From contig NC_081553.1 of assembly GCF_963082655.1 (NCBI RefSeq), forward strand, positions 189,070,119-189,134,118: 64,000 nucleotides of DNA. The letters are read 5' to 3'. A program made the position numbers and the translations under genes. The DNA comes from Stomoxys calcitrans (lineage: Eukaryota; Arthropoda; Insecta; Diptera; Muscidae). Positions within the stretch are counted from its first letter, which is position 1, and every line of letters begins with the position of its first letter. Below, in pieces: positions 1 through 9,798 of this stretch. The notes beneath the pieces were generated by a model. The model was not told where the DNA came from. It worked only from the letters and a program-made list of their open reading frames with translations, and did no database searches.

Positions 1-1600
1 AGCAAAGCAGTAAACCTCTTCAAGTCTAGATTAGGCCACATAGTTTTTGAAAGCCCCTCTTTCCGACCATCTATCATTCGTTGACCTTCGGGCCTGATGC
101 TGAAAACTTAGCTTACCTGTCGCTAGAGGCATACCCACAGATTCCAGCATTCCTGGAATGTGTAGGGTAATACCTTGTCTCGCAAGCTCGTCCGCTTTAC
201 AATTCCCTGGGATATCTCTGTGGCCCGGCATCCAGAACAGGTGAATTTCGAACTGTTCAGCCACCTCGTTGAGAGATCTGCGACAGTCGAGGGCCAATCG
301 TCGTAATGACATTGCATCTGAGCTTTTCCACCACTTCCTTGATTGCAAGGATCACCGCTTGATACACACTGCAGTGGTCGGGTAACCTTATCGACAAGAC
401 CAATACTAGATCTTTAGAGTACTACCCAAAGCCCACCTGGTCGCTTAGTTTGGAACCCTCCGTATAGAAGTCTATGACACTTCTGTTACCAGAGATATTG
501 TAGTTCCAATCGGTTCTATCAGGAATAGTGGTATACTACTTTTTATCTAAAAGCGGCTCAGGTAGGGTGTTATCCACACTGCCTGAAATATCGGATATGG
601 TATCAAGGATGACACAGTGTCCCTGGGACTTTTGAAGCGCCGTCCACCAGACCACAACACCATATAGCATTATAGGTCTGACAACTGCAGTATATATCCA
701 ATACATCTGAACGTCCAACTGTTGCCATTGCACAAACAAGCCTTCCTTTGGATCCGGTTGATTAATGAACAGTAGGTGGACTTTTGTAGTGCCGTCCACC
801 AGACCACAACACCATATAGCATTAAAGGTCTGACAACTGCTGTATATTCCCAATATATGACGCGCGCTAAACCCCCAACTTTAGCCAATGGCTCTCTTGC
901 AGGTGTTTAGGGCAAGGGATAACTTTCTCGTCCTTTCCAAAAAGATGGATTTGAAGTTCAATTTCCTGTTCAGCAAAATACCCTTATTTACGCTTTCTGT
1001 AAATGGAACATTCTCTCCTCCCAACGAGACCGGTTTCAGTGTGGGCAACTTCTATCTCCTTCTGAGAAGAAATACTTCTGTATTGCACGGATTTATACCT
1101 AGACTATTTTCGGTAGCCCACTTCGCTGTTGCAAGTAGAACTTCCAGAAGTATATCTCTTAGAGTGCTGAGAAACTTTCCCCTAACCGCAATTTCCAAGT
1201 CATCAGCATACGGGACCACTTTTACGCCCGGGGTTGGGGTTGTACTCTCAATTAATTTCCTTGCTATTAAGCAGTCATATAGGCTTCTGGACCGATGGCT
1301 TCTGACGTTCGTCTTCGTTATTCTGAAGTCTTCTGGAGACATTGTCGAGCTTATTGTCACAATATACCTGGGCATTAAGGCGATGCTAAAGACACTGGTG
1401 TCGGGGCACATTGGAGATGCAAAGGCAGTCCGATCGTATTGTCCCGATATACATGAAAAGTAAGGCGCCGCTTATCACTCTGCCAAGATTGATTAAGAGA
1501 TTCAAGAGATAGCCCATCTGATTGCCATGATAAACACGGAAACTCCGGCGGCGTTAAAAGCCAGAGGACCTCGAGCCATGTTAGGTCGAGACTGGTTAGG
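1..1600 (-). mobile_element. LINE-A relic, RT to RNase H part
   Basis: Decayed non-LTR retrotransposon in reverse orientation, open to the left of the window. Frames on the minus strand give an RNase H segment (positions 31-348, motif GHRDIPGNCKADELARQ) and a reverse transcriptase palm segment around 1052-1411 with the YADD catalytic box in the context VVPYADDLEIAV. The RT thumb lies between them near 890-1050. Frames are broken many times, so no protein is made. About 90 bp around 639-720 recurs at 791-875 (offset 152), an imperfect internal duplication. RNase H downstream of RT is known in I/LOA-type LINEs; my clade assignment is inference. The same family occurs at 30834-34205, 39668-40206 and 44885-45910. 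Confidence 0.8.
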
Positions 1601-1905
1601 TGATGTACGCTCAAACTTTTACGATATGCATGGAAGATGTACCGTTCATAGTATTAAGATAGACAGCGCTTCAGGCTGTAGCTTCGGACAATGGTACGTA
1701 GATAATGACCAGGAGATGGATCGAGCTTCTTCGAACTTTTGGGAAGGCTGTTATAAGCCGCTGAGTTTCTTGCTATCAAAGGTTGGCTGAAAAGGGGCTG
1801 CCGAGGAGCTACCCCAGAGCGGATTGCTGACGAGCTCCAATCGTGCTGCTGAGTCTGTAAATACTCCTCTGTGCAAGGCCAACATAGCGATGCGTTGGAG
1901 GTCAC
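1600..1905. other. Unclassified, repeat-like stretch
   Basis: Lies between the LINE-A relic and a SINE. The minus strand has an 83-codon open frame (1654-1905) that I do not recognise. It could be part of another decayed LINE. No supportable gene. Confidence 0.3.
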
Positions 1906-2222
1906 TGTAACGTAGAGATTAGCAAGTCAGCCTATGATGCTGAACGCCCGGGGTTCGAATACCAGCGTGAACATCAGAACAATTTTCAGCAGTGGTTATC
2001 CCCTTTCTAATGCTGGCAACGTTTGTGACGTACTATGCCATTTAAATAAATGTTGTTTAGCAGCCATGTTCAAACTTCTCCCCAAAGAGATGTCGCACAG
2101 AGGCACTCCATTCAGACTTGACTTTAAAAAGGGTGCCCTTATCATCGAGCTTAAACTAGAATCGGGCAGCTTTTACTTCTACCCCTGTTACTCAATGGAA
2201 TGACAGATATGCATTTGCGAGC
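1906..2222 (+). repeat. tRNA-derived SINE, copy 1
   Basis: Starts with a tRNA-like head (gtaacgtagagattagca, then B-box-like GGGGTTCGAATACC) followed by the family body: a ccccttctaatgctggcaac block, a cttctccccaaagag block, and a tail near ttctacccctgttactcaatgg. Diverged copy. Related copies lie at 17305-17612, 21074-21249, 37928-38195, 39556-39668 and 60968-61268. Confidence 0.75.
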
Positions 2223-4500
2223 TTCTTTATTAAGTGGACACTTGCTAGAGCAACCACGCGTATGATGCGTGGCCTGACGCCGCTGAGACCTTGCGGATGA
2301 GTTTTTCGCAAAATAAGGAGTCGCTTATTCTTGATCTAGGGAAACATGATCTTGGACTACTTATAGGAGTCCTTAGTGACCCTTTCAACTTCAGATCTTT
2401 GACGTTGCGCTGAACAATTGAGGGGAGCCTTCTGCAGAGCCTATGGTGACTAGAACTTAAAAACGGTCGAACTTCTTTTGTGTTACTTAGTTCGCCATTG
2501 TGAGTAGAGCAGAAAGGAGTATGATTGAGAACTTCGTTCGAGACTGGGTTTCTCGCATGCTTTCAGCTTTCTCGCCATTCGGGACTGCAGTAGAAAGCTG
2601 AAGTGTCGCCTATAAAAAATCCACTGTCCTACATCAAATAAAAATATTTTTCAAATCTTCCGAGAGTATATTTTCATAAAATTGGAACACTAACAATTCT
2701 GTAAGCTCTACTACGAACCGCCATTGTTTCTTGAGATGAATTCAGCTCTACTTTAAAGAATTGTGTAAGAGAAGAATCTAACATTCTAAGACGATGAATT
2801 ATTCCAATGAAAAAAAAAAAAAACTGCAGTGCTGAATTCAGCGCAATTTTGGAGCTCTAGTGTAAATGGGTTCTTACTTGAACTCCTGCATCGAAGCATT
2901 GTTTTTGTGTTTTGACACGATCTTTAGCAATTGGCAATGTAACGAATTTAAACAAACATGAGAGTCGTAATGATTTCCAATGGTCCATTTAGTGCTTACA
3001 AATGCGCTGAATTGTGTACATAGTAGAAGCGCATTCAAGAAGGACATTTTCTTATAATTTCAACGATAAAGTTAGTACACCAGCTTGAACTTCCTTAACA
3101 AAACTGACGAAAATTCAGTTCATTTTTTATGGGAGGGTAAGATCAATATGTCATTGTGTTCAAATTGGATATGGATGACTTGGTTAGCTCAGCTATTGGG
3201 CATTTAATATTGGAGGTTATAAATGACAAAAACTAATCTCTCTTTTTCTTTAAGTGTGTTGCACAGTGTTGTTACCTCCTTAAGTCATTCGAAGTCATCG
3301 CAAAATTTATTCACCCAAAAATTCATCACGTACTTTTTGGCTTTGGCTAAATCTTAGGAAAATAAGAAGCCACAAGAAACAACAACAATGAAAGTCTGTG
3401 AATTGCAAAAGTTTTTTATTCTGTTGCACTTTACTTGAGTATGAACCTTAGCACGACCACAGTGATCTTAGGAATACACAAAAAAAAACCTGAATGCATA
3501 TGGCTCTCCTCATTGCTATGGCCTTTTGCCTTTCCCACAATTCGCAAGGAGAAAAAAGTCCTTTGTTTAGCTTAGCAGCAAAATGGGAATATAATCTTAA
3601 GCCAGTCAGTGATGTACTTGCAGCCGGTACACTTTAAGTTAACCACAATGAACTGAGCACACATCTTGAACTTTAACCTCAAACTAACCTCAGCACGAAC
3701 CCTGAACAAGGAAGACAGTTAAAAAACAACAAAAACTAAATCGGAACACGACTTTGAAGATTTATGGGATAAGAGATTCCACGAATTTCTACACTCACCA
3801 TATCTGCTGGTGGGTATGACAATACTTGAGATTGTCATCCTTGCTTGTATGCATGTATATGGCTGTGTATGTGTGTTAGTTGATTATTTAAGTGTATTGT
3901 GTGTTAAAGTGTCTATAAGTATAATTTTTCGACTACTTGTGAAAGTCCTTGCTGATGATAATGGGAAAAAGTAAATTATGACATCAAAAGAGGGTCGTAT
4001 GTAAACTAAGGAATGTAACAAATGGGAATAGGATCTTGGAATGGAATTGGCACAATGTAGTTGATACAACTTTGACCTTAGTCAAAAGCTTTTGCTTCAT
4101 ATTCAGAGGGATTATTAGAAAATGACTGAAAATTATAAGTCTCGATTGCTTCACAATGTCTTATTTTGCAGACAATTTGGGTCACACAGTGGCCTATACG
4201 GATCACCGCAATGCTACCTGGTGAAGAGTGAAAACGCCTCCAATTGGGGCTATTGAAGTCTTAAAGTGTTATGTCTCGAATAAGTTCGCTTTTTCGGACC
4301 ACTACATAACCTATTTCCCAGCGAGAGATTGAGAAGAAATTATTCTGTTTTTAGGTTTTACCTAAATCGGGAAATAAATGCCTCTTTTATGTTAAGGGGA
4401 GTCCCGCTGGAAAGTGCTGAGTTTGGGCTAGTGAACCAGTGCCCAATTTCGAGTTGGTATCATTTTTCGAAACACTAAACCACCTAGGCGAGATAGCTAG
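2223..4500. other. AT-rich region without a recognisable gene
   Basis: Short A/T runs and many stops in every frame. 2223-2600 has faint LINE C-terminal flavour on the plus strand but too decayed to call. The only open frame of note (3884-4069, minus, 61 codons) has no recognisable features. Confidence 0.5.
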
Positions 4501-4583
4501 TATGGTTAAGTTGGAAATGCCGTACTAGCAGGACTTTTCAGCTTGGCCAATGCCAGGCCTTCGGCAAAATGTCTCACAGTTCT
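4500..4583. repeat. Unclassified repeat that received the LTR element (left part)
   Basis: The segment agcaggacttttcagcttgg and its flanks closely match 20518-20577. The match resumes on the other side of the LTR element (16018 onward, aactggaccaagt), so this is one repeat split by the insertion. Family unknown. Confidence 0.7.
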
Positions 4584-4587
4584 CTTG
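4584..4587. other. Target-site duplication, left copy (CTTG)
   Basis: CTTG immediately precedes the 5' LTR (TGTA...) and is repeated at 16014-16017 immediately after the 3' LTR (...TACA). A 4-bp duplication is usual for Ty3/Gypsy integrases. Confidence 0.9.
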
Positions 4588-4880
4588 TGTAATGATTGAT
4601 TGAAAATCCACAACTTCGTTTGTATTCTAATATTGGAGTTTTCTAAATTTTGTCTCAACAGAATTGTGTGCTGGGTAGTAGAGATTCAAGTATCTGTAAC
4701 TATTCTCTTATTACCGTTCTTCTACCAGCTTTTGGTTATTTACATCACTTACAAGTGACACCCCCTTCGCTCCCCCCTCGTATCACAGTTATAGATTCGA
4801 TTTGGCTACTGCGTTATTTATGGCATATGTACAAAGCCTAGCTTTGTCTCTTCTTTCCTTTTGCTGCTCTGCAACCCCGG

Positions 4881-4972
4881 CTTAGGATAGCTCAGTGGGT
4901 AGCATGTCGGCGTAGTAACCGAGAGACTCAGGTTCGATCCCAGGTTCGGACGTATTTTATAATTGTTTTTTT
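4881..4972 (+). other. tRNA-like segment with pol III A and B boxes (5' LTR copy)
   Basis: TAGCTCAGTGG (4888-4898) fits the A-box consensus and GGTTCGATCCC (4931-4941) the B box, about 32 nt apart as in tRNA genes. T-runs at 4955-4958 and 4965-4971 could end pol III transcripts. A cloverleaf is only partial: short D stem (GCT/AGC), anticodon-like stem TCGG/CCGA with an 8-nt loop, T stem with one mismatch, poor acceptor stem. I call it tRNA-derived, not a functional tRNA. Confidence 0.65.
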
Positions 4973-6189
4973 AATTTCAAGTTGATTTTTGTTTTCTCTT
5001 TTGCATATTTATATTCCAAATTTTTTGCAATTTACTTGACTATTATGACGAAAACGGTATACAGAAATAGGTCCCAGACTGGTTTTATAACCGTTCATGT
5101 TTCATGTTTTTATGTTCCTGGAAGAAGGAACCGTGGTGACTTTCAGTCTATTAAATTTTTTCCTTCACCCAGAGGCTAAATGTTCGGTGGCAAAAAGTGA
5201 TCGATCTTTTCAATTTTGGTTTTTGAATAATACGCAACAGTTTGGCATAAAGTGCAATCTCATACCCTAATAAGTTGGGAATAATGTTGTAATTGAACCA
5301 GTTAAATTAATTTTTTTTAATACAAATTGACAATGTAAAAAGAATTAAAAATATTTGGAAGACATATACGTGTCAGACGTGAGATTTCATTGAATTGTAT
5401 GACTTAAAAATCGTAAAAAAAAAAACCAAACGAAAACTGGATTCAGATCACCAGCCATTTTCCAAACGCCTTATCCAATCCATTACCGTTGAGCCAGTAA
5501 AGTGCCATAAAAAAAAAAAAAAAAAAAGACCAGATAAAGCAAACCAGCTCCAAAACACCTGCTATTTTCAAACCACCTTATTCAGTGAATATTATAGAAT
5601 TTTTGCACAGGTAACAAAAGAGAAAAATCATGCTTAATATGACGTATATTACTGGGGATTTTTTCCTCTATAGCCAACTTGCAGTCCTTTAATTTTGGCC
5701 ACCACTCTGTGGCCTGTGGAAAACCACACGGGGCTAAAGGGCTGTGCATTTTTTTTTTTTCGAAGACGAGGAAGCCCAAATTGGATGGTTTTTAAGCTAC
5801 CGAAGTAGACCATTGAACAAGTGATTTCGAATAGAGTGATCCAAGCCAATTTTTTCTCTACCCCTCAACAAGATGAGTACTTACATCACAGGAAGTCCCA
5901 CGTTGTTTTATCGAATTACCAGCCTATAAATGCACCACCCTAACCTAAATTTTAAGGAATTATCCTGATCGCAATCAGATATTAGCGATCGCACCAAACT
6001 CTTCCCGATCATAACCGAAGCGTACCAAATGAATATACTTATGAGGATAACAAATTTTTAAGCTGCTTTTTGGTGTTAAGTAGAATAAGTATAAGAATTC
6101 TTCCTATCTCTATCCACCTATGCTTAATCAGATTTCAAATTAGCGTAACATACTTAAAGCCTAAAATGATAAATTCCCCACCTAGCCAC

Positions 6190-6252
6190 ATGAGTCTGCA
6201 GGAGTTCTTCGAGGCCTCGACGTCCTTCAAACCCGACCAATGGAAGTGGTAA
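6190..6252 (+). other. Exon-like mini-ORF with splice donor inside the LTR
   Basis: In a very AT-rich LTR, a 60-bp GC-rich patch reads from ATG as MSLQEFFEASTSFKPDQWKW and then meets TAA. The stop overlaps a near-consensus splice donor (AAGTG|GTAAGTCC at 6248/6249). Strong acceptors follow within the LTR (ttattttcacag ending 7124; cttcttgcacag near 7310). The patch could be a captured host exon or a spliced leader. The same sequence is at 14850-14912. I do not recognise the peptide. Confidence 0.35.
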
Positions 6253-7361
6253 GTCCAATTTGTTGCGTTTATATTGCTCTAAATTTTATGCTTTTCTATG
6301 TGCTACAATTTGAAATCGTTAATCTTATTATTTTTATAAAAAACATTTTTTTTAACAAATTCAAACGCAAGGTTTTTAAGGCATAAAAAAAAAAACAATA
6401 ATGTTAGATGTTTTTTTTTCAATTTTTGTTTTAATCCATTAGCAATTTTTATTAATTTTTTATAGTTAACTACCCGAAAGCTCAGTTCAAAATGTGAAAC
6501 CTTATTTTATTTTATTTTTTTTTTTTATTTTCTAACCCTGTTTTGAATTTTTATCGGTGGATTTATATATGTTTTTTTTTTAAGTTACATTTCAAAAGTT
6601 AGAAAGATTCTAGCATGAGATATTTTTCTCTCTCGTTAGTTAAAAATTATTCCATATGCATGGTTGCAAACCATTTAGTTATTAAGATGCAGATCAGTCT
6701 CATCAAACAAGTTCGTGTTTGATTCGAAATAGAAAAATAGACATAAGTATATACATACAATCATACAACTAGAATTGCACATAGGCAAGTTCGCTATGAA
6801 TAAATGAATTGCATTGTTGGTTTAAATTGAAATATGGATCTCTAAATTTTATTTATTTTGCGGCGGTGATGTGAGAGAGAGAGAGCGAAATGATTTCGAG
6901 GAGGGGTCTTTACAAAGCAATTAATGCCGGTAAGACCAAGGTTGGGTAGGGTTATGAGGCAATGGATTCCATAACACCAGGAATCTCTTTATGTTTTGTT
7001 TTTGTACTCGAAAACGACGATAGACAGCTGAGATAGCTTTCAACCATTTGGGGTGGTGTTTTTGTTTTGATTGGTTGAACATTGTTTTGTGTAAATTTCA
7101 AACTTCTTTTGGTTATTTTCACAGTGTAGTTTCAGATAAAAGGGAGTCTATATAAATTATTTTGTTTATGTGGAGAGTAGGTACTGGGACATCTAAGAGA
7201 CACGAACCCCCCACCCGACTGAAGCTAGTCTCCTATGGCTCCCAGTCTTTTTTGGTGTTCAGAGAACTTTGAGATACAAGTATTTTAATATTGCCCTACT
7301 TCTTGCACAGTGGTTAAGTTGGAAACACTGACTTAAGCATTTTGTACATTACATAAATAAA

Positions 7362-7379
7362 TGGCGCCCAACGTGGGGC
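7362..7379 (+). other. Primer binding site, tRNA-Lys(1,2) type
   Basis: TGGCGCCCAACGTGGGGC lies 8 nt after the 5' LTR. It is complementary to the 3' end of tRNA-Lys(1,2) including CCA and is the same 18-mer known from lentiviral and betaretroviral Lys-1,2 primer sites. This sets minus-strand priming and supports the LTR boundary. Confidence 0.92.
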
Positions 7380-8163
7380 CAAGAATTACCGGACTTTAGG
7401 TTTAATTTCGTGAATTGTTGCCCGGATGACCTAAATGTTAGGTTGTGACTGACGTAATCTATCTTTTTGAATGATTTGTGAATTTGAGGGCAGAAGTTTT
7501 CTAATGTTTTGGTTATTTGATGAGCCTTTTTTCAATAGCCCGGATTAAAATTTAAAGTTCAATTTTGAAAACGTTTTAGAGAAGGTAGTTTGTTCGGATC
7601 ATACTGCGTATTTGAATAAATTGTGGTCTTCTGTGGATTTTCTATTTTCTGATTGTTTCGGTAGGTAGACCTAGAATAAATCCAAAATTTCTTTCATTAC
7701 GAGTTCCATTCGGCCAGAAAATTTTCTTTGAATCGTTTGTGTTTACTTTCATGTACGCTTAAAAGTATATTGACTGAGGTATGAGCCTCCTATTTTTTAG
7801 AGGATTCACTTCGTTTTCGCTAGTTGCATTATGGAGTCCGTAAGAAATAGTTCAAGTGGAAGGGTTTTGTAGGCTTGTTTGTCAATTAATTTCGAAGTTT
7901 ACGTGGAGGATATGCACTTCATAGCCCGGTTTAGTTTTTTTTTTTGTTGTCTATCGATTGGTTGTATTTATTTCGCTCTGCTCCAGTTATGCATCACCAG
8001 ATTGCCGTTAAAATAAGTAAGCTTTGAATTTTGTGAATTAGCGAAAGAAGAAAAGGAAAAGTGTTTTATTTTATTTTCTTATTTTTGGTATTGAAGTTTT
8101 TTGTAGAAAAAAAGTGAAACCTCACATTCAGTTTTTATAATTTTTTTTTTTTTTTTTGTCAAA
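7380..8163 (+). other. Untranslated leader of the LTR element
   Basis: About 780 bp of AT-rich sequence between the primer site and gag, ending in a T-rich tract just before the gag ATG. Multiple short upstream ATGs and stops; no coding frame. Probably contains packaging and splice signals, which cannot be pinned down by eye. Confidence 0.7.
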
Positions 8164-9798
8164 ATGACTCAACGTAGTCCACCTAATCAGGCTAACTCCA
8201 ATTTCGGGGCACAGTCACTCGCTGCGGCGAACAATGAAAATATATGTAGCATTTGTGAGAAGGCTATGATGTTTGACTCGCAAGAGTGCGATAAGATACT
8301 GAACTGTAGTCATATTTTTCATCGTGTTTGTGTGGAACAGGCTTTATCCACTTCAGCTGAATGTCCACATTGTAGGCTACCATGTGAGCTGACGGATTTG
8401 AGGATATATAATGCTCAGTCTAATACGACTGGGAATACTTCTATCGAAATGACCACCCGGGACAATATACCCAATGTGCCCAAGAGGATACGTCAGGTGG
8501 GTCGGGGCAAAGGCAGAGGGGCAATGGCAAGTCGCCCAATGACAAGGAATTTGAGTAAGGCCCTATTTGCTGACCGTGATGGTACTCCAAGGCAGAGTTT
8601 GGGAAATTTAGTTGAGATGGAGGATCAGTTTTCCCCAAGGGGAGATATTAATTCCCAATCAGTTTCCTTTCCGAATATTCCAGATAATGATGATATTAGA
8701 CTTCGATCTCGAACCCAGGTAGAGATTGATTATTCGAGAATAGACTCGATGATAGAAAACAGTATTTCTAGGATTTTTCGGAATCTAAATTTACAATCGA
8801 ATCCTTTTGTGCATCCAACCCAGGGGGCAGTTCAGGACCAGCCTGTCCCAATAGGTGATGCCATTGGTGGGCCTGGAATTTTTCTTCAATCTAATGGCCA
8901 CCGTCGTAGACCAAGTAGTGGTCAGATAGATCAATTTATCCGTCCGGAGAAATTGACTGCGATTATTCAAAATTGGAACGTTAAATTCGACGGGTCCAGT
9001 ACGGGTCTCACGGTTGAGGAATTTTTGTATCGAGTCAAATCCTTGACTCAAGAACACTTTGAGAATAATTTTGCGGTTATATGCAAGAACCTTCCAGTTC
9101 TTTTGACAGGGAAAGCTAGAGAGTGGTATTGGAGGTACCACAAGCAGGTTGACTCCATAGAGTGGACCTCCTTTTGTGCTGCTTTGAAGTGTCAGTTTAA
9201 GGATATGCGTTCTAGCTTTGAGCTTAAGGAGGAGATTAGGAATCGCAAGATGAGGCCAGGCGAGAATTTTGAGACATTTTATGATTCTGTTTGTTCCATT
9301 CTCGATAGGTTAGCACAACCATTGCCTGAAGAGGAATTGGTTGAGATCTTAGTTCGGAATTTGAGACCAGAGATACGTCATGAGCTTTTATACGTGCCGA
9401 TTTTCACAATTGCTCACCTTAGAAATCTGGTCCAGAAAAGGGAGAAGTTGTTTGAGGACGAGTCTTATCGCAGGAACACTCAATTGAAGCAACAATTCAA
9501 TCCGAGTATGACAAATAGACGGAATATAGCGGAAGTTGAACAATCGGATGAGTTTCCATCGGATCCTAATACAGAGGTTTGTGTAGATGCGGTAAATTAT
9601 AGTGCGAATCCACCCAGGTGTTGGAACTGTGACCAGACCGGACACTTTTGGGATGATTGTGTGCAACCACGCACCGTGTTTTGTTATGGGTGTGGCACAA
9701 AGAAAGTTTATAAGCCACAGTGTGTTCGATGTGCTGAGAGGAAATTGGCGGTTTCAAAAAACTTCATACGCCAAAACCAACCCCAGAAACAGACCTAG
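8164..9798 (+). CDS. gag: Gag polyprotein with N-terminal RING-H2 finger
   Basis: 544-aa structural protein of the LTR element, predicted to form the intracellular particle and bind the genomic RNA. Visible in order: a short N-terminus; a RING-H2 finger at residues 28-70 with ligands C28-x2-C31-x16-C48-x-H50-x2-H53-x2-C56-x10-C67-x2-C70; a basic, low-complexity linker (about 105-255); a retrotransposon-gag/capsid-like helical region (about 258-432, with the WYW pattern near 321 and a PGENFETFY motif near 365); a classical CCHC knuckle CWNCDQTGHFWDDC (486-499); and a second, Cys-only cluster C507/C510/C520/C523. The ATG follows a T-rich tract and has AAA at -3 (aaaATGa). RING-H2 domains normally act as ubiquitin E3 ligase modules; finding one fused to Gag is odd, and its activity here is inference. 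The end overlaps the pol frame by 61 nt. Confidence 0.93.
   Translation: MTQRSPPNQANSNFGAQSLAAANNENICSICEKAMMFDSQECDKILNCSHIFHRVCVEQALSTSAECPHCRLPCELTDLRIYNAQSNTTGNTSIEMTTRDNIPNVPKRIRQVGRGKGRGAMASRPMTRNLSKALFADRDGTPRQSLGNLVEMEDQFSPRGDINSQSVSFPNIPDNDDIRLRSRTQVEIDYSRIDSMIENSISRIFRNLNLQSNPFVHPTQGAVQDQPVPIGDAIGGPGIFLQSNGHRRRPSSGQIDQFIRPEKLTAIIQNWNVKFDGSSTGLTVEEFLYRVKSLTQEHFENNFAVICKNLPVLLTGKAREWYWRYHKQVDSIEWTSFCAALKCQFKDMRSSFELKEEIRNRKMRPGENFETFYDSVCSILDRLAQPLPEEELVEILVRNLRPEIRHELLYVPIFTIAHLRNLVQKREKLFEDESYRRNTQLKQQFNPSMTNRRNIAEVEQSDEFPSDPNTEVCVDAVNYSANPPRCWNCDQTGHFWDDCVQPRTVFCYGCGTKKVYKPQCVRCAERKLAVSKNFIRQNQPQKQT

Larger units (their letters stand above)
4588..7353 (+). repeat. 5' long terminal repeat (2766 bp)
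   Basis: Direct repeat of 13247-16013. Begins TGTAATGATT and ends GTACATTACA. The only difference I found is 12 versus 13 Ts in the run near 5749-5760 (14408-14420). TATA-like stretches occur near 5925 (ctataaatgc) and 7150 (tctatataaat), but I cannot place U3/R/U5. Contains a tRNA-like segment, a GC-rich exon-like patch ending at a GTAAGT donor, and several strong polypyrimidine-AG acceptors near its 3' end. Small open frames in it (such as 4650-4841, 63 codons) look fortuitous. Confidence 0.97.

Noticed and set aside
888..1463. 191-codon plus-strand open frame
   Set aside because: It is the antisense of the LINE-A reverse transcriptase region, which is the real coding strand.
4172..4220. 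Possible host exon (tcttattttgcag acceptor, GTGAAG donor)
   Set aside because: Donor is weak and nothing else supports coding.
4504..4520. 15-bp match between flank (tggttaagttggaaa) and LTR end (7311-7325)
   Set aside because: Short and not at the junction; the CTTG duplication and empty-site paralogue already explain the insertion.
4650..4841. 63-residue ORF in both LTRs
   Set aside because: Starts near the LTR end, has no domain or composition bias, and its duplication merely reflects the LTR.
4888..4953. Functional tRNA gene in the LTR
   Set aside because: Acceptor stem mostly unpaired, 3-bp D stem and 8-nt anticodon loop; kept only as tRNA-like.
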